Positions 46,401 to 59,575 of a DNA stretch of 64,000 nt are shown piece by piece (position 1 is the first letter of the stretch; each line of letters begins with the position of its first letter). Both the position numbers and the translations under genes were made by a program. The stretch is taken from contig OX359246.1 in the NCBI GenBank assembly GCA_947179485.1, forward strand, positions 47,285,632 to 47,349,631, read 5' to 3'. The notes beneath the pieces are model-generated. The model did not search any database and was not told the origin of the DNA. It was given only the letters and a program-made list of their open reading frames with translations. Source of the DNA: Allacma fusca (Eukaryota > Arthropoda > Collembola > Symphypleona > Sminthuridae).

Positions 46401-49400
46401 TGAAGACACACTCGAGTACAGAGAAGCATGCATTATTTGTGAAGGTGATGACATGATACAGTCTTTAACAGAAGGGTTACGACTCCTGTGAGTGAAATTG
46501 TCAGTGCATCTCTCAATGCACTTCCCATGAACCCCATTAATTTCCAAGGGGGTTGAATCTAGAATCGGATCGATAGCCCAACATCCTCCATGTCTTGTAG
46601 TTGTCCGTGGTGGGGAGAAGTAGCATAATATGTATGTCAGGGGCATTTATTAGCAAGAAGCGTCTATTGTTCAATGTTCAGGAATATTTGTGAAAAACGG
46701 AAATGACTCGTCTGAGCACTTGAACTGTACCAGTGCGTGAGGCTCAAGAAAACATTAATGTCTTGGGAGACAAGCTCCGCTGACAATGAGGCAAATTTTG
46801 TTTTGCACTCGTCGTCGCTCTAAATATTTAATACAGTATTGATTCTGAACTTAGCTACACCACACTCTGTCATAATCGTGTGCGATCGTTTCCTTTGTAG
46901 ACATTTCGACAAGTTCTTTTCCTGGAATTGATAAACACATTTTGTCTTTACAACTACATATACGTGACCACAATTTGTGCTATAACTGTTCGCTATCGTT
47001 TTTTTATTTAATTGAAGCGGTTTCGAACACTAGTAGTGGTGTACTCAAAATCCAAATTGATAAGATTTAATGGTCAAATGTGGTGCAGTAAGTTGAGGAG
47101 GATTTTGAATCATTTGAGCATGACGTAAATGATGTATGCACCAAAGATAATAAATCGAATCCTGTGTTAAACTCACAAAACTATTCAAAGGGTGTAGAAT
47201 TGGGAGACAATGACTAGTTTTCACGCAGTATTTATAATAATGTAGCAGGCTAACCATATATGTATCTATTGAAACTGACAACGAGCGTGAATTACTTGCC
47301 TTTACATTTATTACTTGAAGTAATTTAGTTGGAAATGCTTGTATGTATATGGGCTATGTACCTATACATCCATACATATGTACCTACATGTCTTCAATAT
47401 TGTACAGTAAGTATCCGCAACTGATGCCTACTTTATGAAAGCCTGTTTCGCTTTCGTAAAAGAATATTATTGTTTTGAAGTGTACAACGTGGAAAATTTA
47501 TTGTGGCATTCGTGACAGCAGTATCGATAAACATGCGTCCAAAATGGCTTTAAATACGTAAAAATTATTATCAACGGGCTCAATTAAACCATAGCTAAAG
47601 TCAATAGTGTAGCTCTTCATCCTCCATCGTCTGTTTTCTAATTTATAATCTATTCAAAGTAATAAAGATTTCCATGAAAACAGGAATTTAGGGATTGATT
47701 TTGACAAATGCCTGAACCAAAGAGTGTTCAGTGAAAACTAAAAATCATCAAAAAGTCGTTGTATATTATGTGACCATTAAATAACTGAAATATGTTTTCC
47801 TGGATGTTTTATGTAAAATATTGATATAATGCATAATGTGTATGTATGTATCTATGTATCTAGATGTATAGGCACAGGTACATGTTATTTCTCGAGATTT
47901 GTATTCCATCCTGAAAACCTGCACTTGATTTGATGATCCCTCCGGGAAAGCAGCTTTTGTTTATTTCACACTCCTTTTGAATCCTCAATGCACTATGCTT
48001 TTATTTGGGACGGCTTTAATTAATTTATTAATTTGAAATCTACAGAGAAGGTAAAAACGAGCAGTTTCTCCTAAACATTAATACAATTAAATTAAAGGGA
48101 CAGAGCGCAGTCTGTTGGTAACTATTATCCTCAGGGATTTCATTTGTATTAGATTAATACAAATCTGAAATACAAGCTTCATAAGTCATCAGATCGTAAG
48201 TCTCTAACGATTTTTTAAAGTCATAAAAGGATTAGATGATCCTGAGAAAGTGTCCAAATCCCTAACCAGATAATTATTATGAAATGCCTGGAATAGACAC
48301 ATTCTGATGATTCATAGAACAATACATGATTTTTTAGAAACTTCGGGAAACTAATGATTTGTCTCTAATTTGGTTACACAATGATTTCCGAAGGAAAAAA
48401 CCATAAACCAAAGGAATTATTACAAAAAACGACTATGTACTAGTGAATAAAATGGAAATTGTCCGTTTGACAAAGATAAATTCGCGAAAAAATACACTGA
48501 AAAAAACTACCCAAGAAACCTTGACTGACAAAACGCTTAGGATTTTGATTTACTACTGGATTTTACTATCACCATGAATTTAATAGAAGCTCCAACAGGA
48601 GCATCATCCCTCCCACAAGAAACAATTAGTCAGTCAAGGTTACCTTAAAAATAGACAGTTAATTACTCAAGTTAAGGTAATTAAAACAAGACAAGTGATT
48701 TTATGACAGAGCTGAGAATTTCTCAAAAGGGCAAATAAAATCAAGTGAGAAAAGTATACATTTGCGTATTTATCTTGAGCAACTTTCTGAATTACTTTAT
48801 GCCTCATGAGCACGTATGTATTTGAAAACTCAAGCTGGATGTTTAAAGGAGAGAAGAAAATCCCTTTTTTTCACACCCAAGTGAGAGCCAGGAGCTCATC
48901 TTCAATCGAAGGTTTAACCGTGATAACCTCCGGTATAGTCATGTGGAGCCTTCAATGCCATCCTTTTTTGCCATAGTACTACTGTATTTGTACAAAGTGC
49001 CTATTTTGAATCTCAAGGCTGAAATTATCCCAAAGTTTGTTTTTTTCTCTCCTTCAAATTCGATTCCGCGTTGAGCGGAAGGCGGAATGATAAAAGTTTA
49101 AGGGAGAAAAGTTGCATTACCGAAACAATTTTTTCTTGTTTAAATAAATGCGAGCAAGAGACAAGAGTTCTTACGACTTGACAACCATGAGGAGTAACAT
49201 TGACCATGTAGTGCTACTTGGTAGCTTACAACTTACAGAACACATGACAGGCAAAACTAAAATATGGGACATACAACTGTATGCAGGGATGTGTGGACCC
49301 ATATGCAATTTTATGTATTTGGGTAACTGAGACAACACACATATGTACACTGGAAAAGTCAAAACTTCTGCCTAAATTCCAAACTTTCTGCTTCTCTTTT

Positions 49401-50733
49401 CCCTCAAAACAAGCCCGTACTTAAATCCAAGCTGTTATTATGATAAGAAATATGTACGAGAACTAGAGTGAGAGTAATTGCCACTTGCCACCCAACAAAT
49501 GATGACGGCTTGAAATATAATCATTTAAGTTATGGAATTTTGTACATACATACGTGCAAACACTCCCAGCACTAACACACACACCATGCAACTACTACTG
49601 TGCATAAAACATATGAATATGTAACTAAGGACAAATAATAAGGAGGCTTTTCGTGTCCATAACCATGATATGCATTTTGTACATGCAAATGTATACGGAG
49701 ATAATACATCTGCAGACACACGTAACAGGACTCTAAAATGGAACTGCCGAGAGTCCATTTTTTATCTCGAAATAGACACTTCCAAGACAACTCCTAAGTA
49801 ATCGTCCCCCGGACATGTGGGAAAGTTACAGTTTGTAAACAAGGGATGGAGATTCTGGATTATTTATTCCTCTTTGCCCAATATCCATATAGGAGGTAGG
49901 AATATTTCCTAGAAACCTTCACTTATAGTTTCACAATCACATGCTCAAATTTTTTTTTCTACCCTTCCGTTTTGCATGGCATGCCCATTGTGTATTTTAC
50001 GTGTCTTGTCGTCCTACTACTGGGGGCTTTGAACATTTTCAGGATATTTCTTTATATTTATTTAAAGCTTAAAGACGGCCTACAATCAAACATTTCCGCC
50101 TGATTTGATTTTTAAATTCTTTTTTACACTGGATTTGTGGAAGGCTGCAGGAGCGTAAAAAATTGCAGGGATGTATGTATAATGGAGCTATAAACCTTGG
50201 GGAGGACGGATGGGGCAGGAGTTGATTGATAAATCCGGTTGCATTCTACAGTAACATGCCCTTACGTAAAGTATGTATGTACATTACTACGGCTATTTTG
50301 ACTTTTGACTGTCTAAAAACACATTCTCCTTTCACATTCGCAGATGGAATATGATGTTTTGGCATGCTCTTGAACTGTTTCCCCCCATTGCAAATTTCAC
50401 AGCAGGCGACTCTCGTTTCATAGCAGTAAGCATTAGGGAAGCCAAACAGTATTAGACTTTATGACTACAAGGACCAGTAATAGTAAAAGGGACTCCTTAC
50501 CAAAATAAATGATGATGTGGAATGTACATGGGTGAGATGTAAAAATAGAGGAGGAAGAAAGCGAAGAAGAAGATAGACACTTTATAGACGTGAGAGTATC
50601 CTCTGTTGTAATTAACATTAGTTCCACTGGTGCTAACCCCCAGCAAGGGTTTACAGGCTCCGGAATGTTCCCTCATTTTCTGGATTTCGTCTCCTTCCAC
50701 TTCCTTCCCAAGTAAACTGTATACGTTCCACAC
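40422..50733 (-). CDS. DUF229-family type II membrane protein, paralogue B (5 exons, ~773 aa)
   Basis: Exons: 50733-50501, 43488-43344, 42645-42527, 42351-41562, 41456-40422. Exons 2-5 align with paralogue A at identical phases. The first exon is inferred: it encodes about 50 cytosolic residues, a membrane helix (VSIFFFAFFLLYFYI) and ends at a TTTTG/GTAAGG donor in phase 2, exactly what exon 2 needs and what exon 1 of A supplies; this implies a 7-kb first intron. The luminal domain has PGYLVYTSSCKI, VLIVGIDSISRMHMYRSL, ENTFPNIMGVLAG, CPLIWKNY and FISDHGYRFGSF. The C-terminus differs from A: a tail of about 75 residues very rich in Lys, then Ser/Pro. The function is as uncertain as for A. If exon 1 is wrong, the rest still stands. 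Confidence 0.8.
40650..41367 (-). repeat. Homogenised block, copy B (DUF229 last exon)
   Basis: The partner of 33468-34185 at a constant offset of 7,182 bases, in direct orientation. Upstream of 41367 and downstream of 40650 the two genes differ at many synonymous sites. Confidence 0.9.
44966..44989. repeat. (CT)n microsatellite
   Basis: Twelve uninterrupted CT dinucleotides. Confidence 0.95.
45148..45178. repeat. (AC)n microsatellite
   Basis: An AC run with a single interruption (CTC) in the middle. Confidence 0.95.
45709..45786 (-). other. Possible signal-peptide exon, orphan
   Basis: From an ATG at 45786, 26 codons give a signal-peptide-like sequence (MSSGASYVLYSLWFLTVRMI...) ending at a good CTT/GTAAGT donor. 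It is inside the inferred first intron of DUF229 B. Its phase (0) does not fit exon 2 of that gene, and no downstream exon in phase was found, so it is either chance or part of an unseen nested gene. Confidence 0.2.
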
Positions 50734-53700
50734 TCTTGTCTAATAACTTAATTTCCCTGAGGAATATAGTAGTAGTAGGAGCTACCCTAAAAGAAAATAG
50801 GGAGGTGGAAACTATCTAAATCTAATTATAAGGCAGGGCACTTTTCTCGTTCTTTCACACTTGTTGTTTTTGTTGTTCTTCTTCAGGACCGTCACAGCTA
50901 GTAGCATGGTGGCATAATTTTAACTCGAACCACACTCCAGTTTAGTTCCTCAACTCGTTCCTCGGAAGTTCTGGCTGACGTAACAGAGTTCCGCTGGACT
51001 CGGCGTCATTATCATGGGTCACACTGATACACTCTTCGATATATCAACAACTACTGCTTCCCCTCCTCTCCACATCTCATCTCCAAATCACAGTAGTCTA
51101 TTTCTCCATAGTCTGTAATAAAGCAAAACAAATCATGCTCTTGCAATTCAGTCCACGTTCAGGTGCAATTCATATTCAAAATAGTAGCCTCCCTTCAAAT
51201 TATAGATTCTTCGGAATCTAGAATAACATCATTTGGACGACGGATTATATAAAAAAAAAAGTGGCATACAAATTCTGTCCAGTTGGATAAATTCAATGTT
51301 AAATGCTAAAGGTCACCCTGAGCATCTGATATAGTATTGTTAAATTTCCAATACCAGGAATAATCCTTCAATTTTTAGAAACTTTTGATCTGTTTCGTCC
51401 TTGTGAAAGAATTATACGAGATATGGATTTGGACTTTGAATAATTATAGCAAAATCATCAAAAGGGATATATTCCCAGGCTATTGCTACAACAAAGCAGG
51501 AAAGGATCCATTTAAAACTGAATTATTCAAAATGTTTTCAATATCAAGCATTCACTGCTCCATTAAGGCGTTTTAATTACCTGAAACATGAATAATTATC
51601 AATTATCAATAGATAGCTAAAAGCAGAACTGAAATTTAGTTTCGTGTTTCAGACTTGAGCAAATTTCAAGGCCGGGGAACTCATTTAGCAAGAAATAAGA
51701 CTTCTCAAAGAAATGCCACACTAACCCATAACTGATAACTGATTGTGAGAGTGCTTTTGCCTGATCCAAATATCTGCACTTCACAGTGTTTTAAGACAGA
51801 ACACTTCCTATATTTATTTTCGCAGCTGTGAATAGGAAAATGTAAGCGGAGGATGACACGTTCGATCCCACAACACCAACACCAATATATAAGTACACAG
51901 ACACAAACATGCACTCACGTGGGACAGGAGAGCCTGGATCCCTTTGAAAATCACATATATTCTTCCCTGGGATGAAAGGAAAGCAGTCCTACTACTCCCA
52001 TGATTGAATTTATTCCTACTGCATGGGCCTCTGTGCAAAAGGTAAAGGAGCAGAGAATTAAGCACTAATTACTTTGGATGTCGTGCCTCACCTCTAAAAA
52101 TCTCACGTAAGTATATAAAATGTGCACGTTCCGGAATCCTATGTGTCCCACCACCACTGCCACAATCAATAATCCTATTACGCTGTTCAACTATAATCAA
52201 AACTATTTTTATACTGCGTGCTACTATCTATATGTATTTGGATATGTTATTACACTTGCAATCAAACGTTCCCGTGCAAGAGTAACGACAAAGATCAAGT
52301 GCAGTCCAGGATTACCAATTATATGGAACTTTAAGCGGATCCAGGTTTGAGAACACATGGGTAGATACTTACACATAATATTACAGCCGGAAATAACAGT
52401 TATGAATGTAAACACGCGTAACTATACTTATATAGATAGATAAGTACTTATATCCAGTAAGTGAAGGAACAAATAGATGGAATTTAACTTGACAATATAA
52501 ATTGTGATGTTTACAAAAACAAAATTTTATTTCGCCGCTGACCATCAATAGTGAGGAGTTGAGGGACGAAGTGCGACTGAAGGAAATAACACAAATGAGT
52601 ACAAGTGCAGCAATGAACTACTGGCCAGTGTTAGAAGGCATTAGTACAGGAGAGACTATTACAAAAGAAACTTAATGGGAGCTTGAGAGAGAAGAGAAAC
52701 GAGATATTCTCACACACGTCACCTCAAAATTACAATTATGTACATAAGTACTTACGTTTTGAGTCAAGTCCGAGAGTCTGAGGCTCTATTACAATTACGA
52801 CATTGAGATAACACAAGTTTCCTATACCCTTGCTCCTGCTTGAATGGACCCCACAATAACAGTCCAGTGAGGAGGTTGGGGCAAATTGTTACTCCAACTC
52901 CTGATCTCGTCTCACTGGTCCGGACTTTAAATATGTACTAATGAGTATGTGGTAGCTATACTCTGTGCGCACTGACTAATGTAAACAAACAATAATCAAA
53001 ATAATGTTGTCGAATGTAGAGAGGTTTGTGTTCCTCCAGCTCCCAGAAACTGAGATGAGATTATAGCATGTGTGGAGAGACTTGTGTAGAAATGTATCAA
53101 GAAATTAGGCGAAAAGGTTGGAAATGGTGAGTGCGGGGATGTAACGAGGAGGAAGTTCCAGCGACTTGTTGGTCATCCGCACGGACCCAACACAGACCTC
53201 AACTGTGGGGAGAACTTGGGAACTTACATGATACAAAGTTGTAGGAGCTCAAATGCATTTCACATTGGGCAAGTCGAGTACAAAAAGAGCGAAATTGAAA
53301 AGGACTGAACAACACACGTGCTTCTGCTACTTCGTATATAGTAAAATGCAAAAGGAGTAGCGTTCACCGTTCCCTTCAAATCAAGTATGTATTCTGTAAT
53401 AAGGATTGCTCTATCCTCAGTTGAGAATTTGAGAATGTCAGAATTCAGAACTCTGTTGTGAACGTGCATAGCCCCACATGCACATACATACATACATACC
53501 TAGGTACGTTTATATAAGTAAATGCAGTAATATGACGTATACTTTTGGTACTTGCACCGTCCATAGATTCTAGACATTTTGCTGGGTTCATATAGTTTCT
53601 GCACACACGACAGGTTTTTAGCATATTACATACAAAGGTTGATACGTCCATGCTCTTATAATTAACACTACTACCAGCGTTCACATAGGTACACACATGA

Positions 53701-56626
53701 GTGGTTGGGTTTATGTATATGTGAGCAATTGGAAAGTGATCGGGTGATGGTGCACTTTCGCATTTTATAAGACCATTCAGAAGGTACATTCAAGTAGGTA
53801 CATATGTACATAAATGGTGGAGTCAAGTCCTTTTATGTTTCCGTCCGAGCTCATGGTATACATGCAAATTCGCGGATTATTCTGAGATCAATCAAGTTTC
53901 TTACAGTTGCATAGGAATTTTCAATACAAGTTACGACATTGGATTTATAATCAACTACACATAGCATGGCGTTCTTGAGGCTGACTATACTGTACTTACA
54001 GACGCTAACTTGGGAAAATCTCGGGGAAAAGGCGGTGATCCTCAGAAATTAAAGCTTGCTTCACTTACATTGGCCTGAATCACATACACATGAACTACAA
54101 TATTTATGAAAGCAATTTTGTACTATTTATGCTTCAAAGCCAAGTTCGGTGGGAAAAATTGCCTTTTGTATGACCGGAAAGATGTAATTGCTGGTGGGTG
54201 GGCAAGTATTGGGCCATGCATTATGTATTGTATATCGTTAGTGGATTTAGGTAGATACTACGAATGTGATCTTCAAAAGCAGAAAGAATTTATTGAATGA
54301 TGTTTTGGGAATTAAATTCAGCTAAAAATAAATAAAAGGATACAGAAATATGTTGGGAAGAATGTAGATATTATGAAGCGGATATTTGATCCAGAAATTA
54401 ATATTTGTGGTTATATTTTCAACGCCCATTTCTTTATCACCCAGAAAGGAAAAAAAATAACGTGTTTACATGAATATTTTAATAGTCTCAGGTTTCACTG
54501 GATATGAGATGATGAGAGTGCGTTAGGGATTTAACATTACCATATGATCTAAACATTCTTTGAAAGGATATAGTATTAAAGCGTGCATATCTACTTTCCA
54601 TTCAATTGTTGATACTTTGTATGCAAGGGGTATTACAGGTGTTAATTATGTGAGGTGTATGGATTGTAAAGTTTAATGTGGTACAGTTAAGTGAAGGTTG
54701 AAGCTTGAATAATTATAGCAAGGGAAGTAATTAAAATAGCAATACTTAATGGGTTACACAGTGTGAAGTAAATTACAGCGTTCGAGGGTATAACGTTTTT
54801 ATAAACAAGAGAAATATTGTGTACAAGTTCATCCTTCGGAAGGATACTGTTCACAGTATAATCACAAGAGCATTTTCCCCAAGCACTACATATATGTATG
54901 TACGTACATACCTCCATCCCTCAATGTTAATACAGTCGAAGAGAAAATTGGCTCTAATTAATTTATTTTCTATGCGGGAGCAAAATATTTTTTTTCTCAT
55001 GTTCAACAATTAACATACGGTAACTGTGAGGAATTATTACGCTACTTTGAAAATTTGTGTTACCTCCAAAATTCAAAGAGCAGTAGGCATGATTTTGTTG
55101 AAAGAATTGGCAAAGTTCTGACGTGTATAGATACTTGTATGCATACATATGTATATGTATGCATGCTACACTACAATTACCTTGGACACTTAAGACCATG
55201 GGATGAGAATAGCTGATGAATTAAGAAGCACAGGAAATTTCGAGAGCGTAACGAATTATGGACGAAAGCATGTAAAAGTCCCATCCCAGTAGTAAACATC
55301 ATGACATGGCTAAGATCTCATCAGGACGTCAGTGCTATGTATAAGTATAGCAAAGTCATCATTATCATTTGAGTCTTACTTCTCTTCAGGAACAATTAGC
55401 ATATTTAGAATTTTACCTTCAGGTATTAACAGTGTGATGTATACATACGTACGTCTCTAGCTACTGAATTAGTGAGGCTATGATACACTCGCATTCATTT
55501 CCGAAGCAAAAAATCCATGATAGAGAAAACAACAATATTTACAATTGCTCATAATAATATGTTTTTTAAATGCACATTTTGCTGGAGGATTTACTCGTTT
55601 GTACTTGCATCTTGTATCTACAGTCGATACTATCTCGACAGACATTTGTCTACCATTTAATGTAAACAAACTTTCCTCTATCTGTTACTTTTACTACAAC
55701 ACTTGACGCTTTTGAGGTTAAAAGAGACATGGCCATTATTTACTCTAAGGTTTCAAGCATTAATGCTGAAGGATCCTTGTTGGCTTTAAATCTTTAATCC
55801 CGTATTACAAGAATGTACCGACAGTTGGGGCATACCACAGGAGCTTATTCACTGGCGTGAGAAGTAGGACTTGTGCGGTTTTAATTGTGGCTTTAACTCT
55901 AAGTATATATGTACATATATACATAGTACACAGTTATTTAATTTAAGGAGAAACTACTATATCGTATGTTACAAAATACCTAACTATCCCCACTCATTCA
56001 GAAGCAGTGTCCTGGGGATGCTGTGAAGAAAAACCAGATTTTTTTTCAAGGAAAATGCTAATTGTAAATACATTATTTCAAACGAAGCTGATCAATGACT
56101 CTGTAGAATCCTTTGATGTTTGACATGGATTTTCTATGGACGGTTCGAAAGCGAACATAATCCTGAAGGCTTCCAATCAAGCTTGAAATTCTGTATCTAC
56201 AAACAATTGGAAGCATTTAGACCGCATAATTAGACAGTGACAAAAAACGTGTAGTACATTGCCATTAAAGCCCATTAGGAGCAGAGCATCCATATGGTGA
56301 ACATCTGCAAATGGTTTTAAAGTAAAATATCCAAAGTATTTTAATATATGAACTGGTACACTTTCACTTTTTAATTATTTCAATTCTCCACGAATGCTCC
56401 CTAAATAAATTCAACTTTGTGGCATTATCCGATGATATCTCAAAAATAAAGTAAAATAAACATCTGTGCTCCACCACCCAAGTAATAAAATAACTTTTGT
56501 TTTATTTACATACATCGACGGGATTGATATATTGTTTTCTAAAATGTTTCGACTTTAATTTACACAAAATAAAATAAAGCAGACATTTTTTGTGAAGAAG
56601 CAATTCCCTTTTAGAATAAATTATTA
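50734..56626. other. Intergenic, ~5.9 kb
   Basis: Many short open frames on both strands, none with domain, splice or codon evidence. Tandem TGTA/TACA motifs such as GTATGTACGTACATAC (54896-54911) and GCATACATATGTATATGTAT (55140-55159) are frequent. It should include the promoter of DUF229 B just right of 50733. Confidence 0.35.
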
Positions 56627-58016
56627 TTATAATCCGTATGTTTGATTAAGATGGGAAGTGGCAGTGTCGTACAAATACCTCAATAAATAAGAGTCAGTCC
56701 CATGATACGCCAGAGCCTTCCAAACGTTAGTCTTGTATTTGAGGACTCTTTTCAACTCCGAGGATTTTTCAACAACAGTGTCATTTGTAGCCAAGTTACA
56801 TAAACTGACTCCTAACGTTGCATTTCCCACCAGCCCAGTGATGTAAACATCCTCCAAGGGAAATAAAGGTACTTGAAAGCTCCCTTCGAAAATGTCTTGG
56901 GCCAGGTCTGACGACAGAATATAAAAACTCCGGCCTAAATGTGGAGCTAAAATTGGCTTCTCGAATAAGTCCCTGGGAATGAAATACTTTGAGTGGGGGT
57001 CCCTCGTGACCTTCTCAGACAAATGAAGACTTCCAGCAAGGTACCTTGAGGTTGAGATTACCTCAGATGAATTGAGATGGGTCAGGATGTTAGGGATGTG
57101 GAGGAACACATCGTCATCAGCCTTAACGATGAATTTTGGCCTCGAGGGGGACTTGCCATAGAAGTCCTTAAACCATTTCATCATGTGAAGGATCTTGATT
57201 GAGGATGAGAACTTGGAGTGTTGGTTGAATTCATCAATTACCATATCATCGTATTGCTTGGACTCAAGGAACAAATTCTATGAAATGAAGTTATAAAAAA
57301 ATAAAGTTCCCATACAGAGAGCTATTACAAAATAATTACATGGGACATAATTATTATCTAGAAATAGTGGAGCATTAACAAATCGTATTTCCCTCATGTT
57401 TATTATAATGTTTACAATAGTGCATGAGGAAGTCATCGTGTCAAAGATATGGTTGTAAACAAATAAAATCATTTACTCTCAAGTCCCCTTGCTGAGGTAG
57501 ACCCATGAAGAAAACAACTTTAACCAGAGGATTATCACACCATTGAAGCCAAGTCTTACGGATAGCAGCTCTCTTGGGTTTTGCCTCCGGCCTGGTACTT
57601 ATCAATATTATTGCCAGCGGAGGATCTGTTTGCTGCAGATAATTAATTATCTCAGATTGCTTGGCCTTAATGCATCAAATGATATGTGCATGGGACAAGG
57701 ATAATTTTGATAATGCATGTGTAATAATTGTAGGTACCATTCCTTATAATCTTTACACCCATCCCTATACATATGTATGTTACACACTTACAAGCAAATG
57801 CTGTGTCGGCCAGTCCATCCTCACAGTATTTCTGGTCACATCAATAAAATCCTTAACAGCTCTACTCTCCCTTGCAGGGAAGCTTCTGCCTTGTTCCTTC
57901 CCCACGAGCCTGATTACCACAGTTTCAGGAGGAGAGAACACCCCGAAAGATATTAGTCTTGCCAGAATTGCTAAAGAGCCAAGGAGGGAAATGACAGGAA
58001 ATAGTAACTTTTTCAT
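56627..58016 (-). CDS. Beta-1,3-galactosyltransferase family (GT31), 3 exons, 352 aa
   Basis: Exons: 58016-57792, 57659-57477, 57277-56627, all joined in phase 0. A cytosolic MKK start and a signal anchor (LLFPVISLLGSLAILARLIS) make it a type II Golgi-type enzyme. GT31 motifs appear in order: AIILISTRPE, the RxxIRxTW motif as RAAIRKTWLQW (105-114), VVFFMGLP, then FIVKADDDVFLHIPNIL with the metal-binding DDD at 190-192, YLAGSL, YPxY-like PHSKYFIPRDL, and EDVYITGLVG. The family transfers Gal or GlcNAc from UDP-sugar in beta-1,3 linkage onto glycoprotein or glycolipid chains; the acceptor and sugar cannot be told from sequence. The canonical P-x-Y-x-x-G is partly altered (KYFIPRDLFE). The length is at the normal size for the family. 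There is no operon-like link to neighbours. Confidence 0.88.
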
Positions 58017-59348
58017 TACGACTGAACTCCTTCGTCACTCGACCCGAAACCTTTTATAACATTATTGTTTAATTAAAACCGAGCTTATCTCTAAACTTGT
58101 GGTAATGTTCCCGACATCGAGCCTGGATTTCGTTGTTTGCTTTAAATTTCCCAAGATCCACTCCTGCTCTCCACCAAAAGGTGGGTGGTTCTGTCTCACT
58201 TACAATTAGGAATTAGTATGTGCATACATACAAACGAAACTGAATACTGTAGAGCTACGAGTTGGAAGATGATCTGTTTCCGTTAGGAATAAATACTAAC
58301 TTTAGTATCAATGGGAAGCTCACGCCGGAGTCCCCTTTCTCCGTAAACTAACCAGTTGGTATGTTTTGTTTCAAAACAATACAGTATTTTCCATCTCTGT
58401 TTCATACTAATTAACAATTGTGAATGCGGTTGTAACAAAGGCTAATAAACACCATTGACAGGCTTCTAAATGAATTAAACATTTGTGAAAACGTGTTGCC
58501 CCAAGTATGTATTAGATACATGTAAGAATAGGAAAAGTTTACAGTTGTAAGGAGGTACTGCTGTTTAGTGCCATTACTGCCAGTGTGGGAAGTATTACAT
58601 TCATCCCAATTTCTAGAATTATTATGATATTGGTCATACACCGCATTACCCAAACCTGAAATTAGCTCCAGTAATTCGTGGAAACTGATTTTTGGGCCAT
58701 TTTTGAAGTTTATTATTCAAATGTTACAGAGTTACCCAAAACAGGGCAAGTTGGAGGTTTTTAAATTCATCACAAGTTGCAGGAAAAAGTAAACATTGTA
58801 AGCATTCTATTTTAAAAGATGCATGCAGACAAGTGCTGTAGGTGAAAATGAATATTGTGAATATATGCATCATTAATTATTGTAATTTTTCACTTGAGTC
58901 CTTCAAATTTGTCTGATTGTAATTTTAAAAGGTTACATTTTGCATATATGCACATAATTACTTGATTATGCATGCGGAATTCCAGTTTCCAAACCAACAG
59001 CATTTGGTACCTTGCATTACGTACAATTGTGCAAAAAAAGCATCCGTGAATCTCAAGAAGCTTATTGATACCATCAAAAATTAAAATTACTGAAAGCTCT
59101 TTAAATCTATAAGTCTTCGAAGTCCATGCATTTCTCATTGGCCTCATTAATAATTATTAGTCTATGGAGGAACAAACTCAAAGATCCCTTCTGTTTGAGT
59201 CAAAATTTGTATTCACAAGCGCATATATGTAAGTACTAGTAATAAGATACAAGTCTACTATATAAAGCATACATAGCCTCCTAGGTTTCGTAATTTCTGA
59301 GAAAGATGTATTGTGAATGCTCTTACTGATAGTACTTTTGTGACTTAC

Positions 59349-59575
59349 CCACGACTGAATGGTCATATATTAGCTGAGCCGATGTTGAGAATCCGGCGCC
59401 AAAATTCTGCGAGCCTCCATCCGTCCCAGTTAATTCTTCCCCCTTGTCTATCTCCCTCCAGCACATTTCCATTGTAGTAATATAATCCAAGATTTTTAGC
59501 AAGTATCTTGTCACAGCAAACCCGTCGAGTCCCTCCACTCCAAATGAACACAAATGCCCAAATGATGATATTCAT
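59349..59575 (-). other. Weak candidate exon
   Basis: Two overlapping minus-strand frames are open here. One starts MNIIIWAFVFIWSGGTR, which is signal-like but stops before any donor. The other runs open to a clean TCGTGG/GTAAGT donor at 59349 but lacks an ATG. Only one could be real, and no partner exon is seen. Confidence 0.15.

Larger units (their letters stand above)
43489..50500. other. Long first intron of DUF229 B (inferred)
   Basis: Seven kilobases between the inferred first exon and exon 2, far longer than other introns here. It contains CT and AC microsatellites (44966-44989, 45148-45178), scattered TACATATGTA-type palindromes, and a possible orphan exon at 45709-45786. I see no transposon with readable ends. 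Confidence 0.45.

Noticed and set aside
46359-46646. Cys-containing minus-strand frame resembling a small secreted peptide
   Set aside because: No signal peptide, cysteine spacing fits no known peptide family, and no splice sites bound it convincingly.
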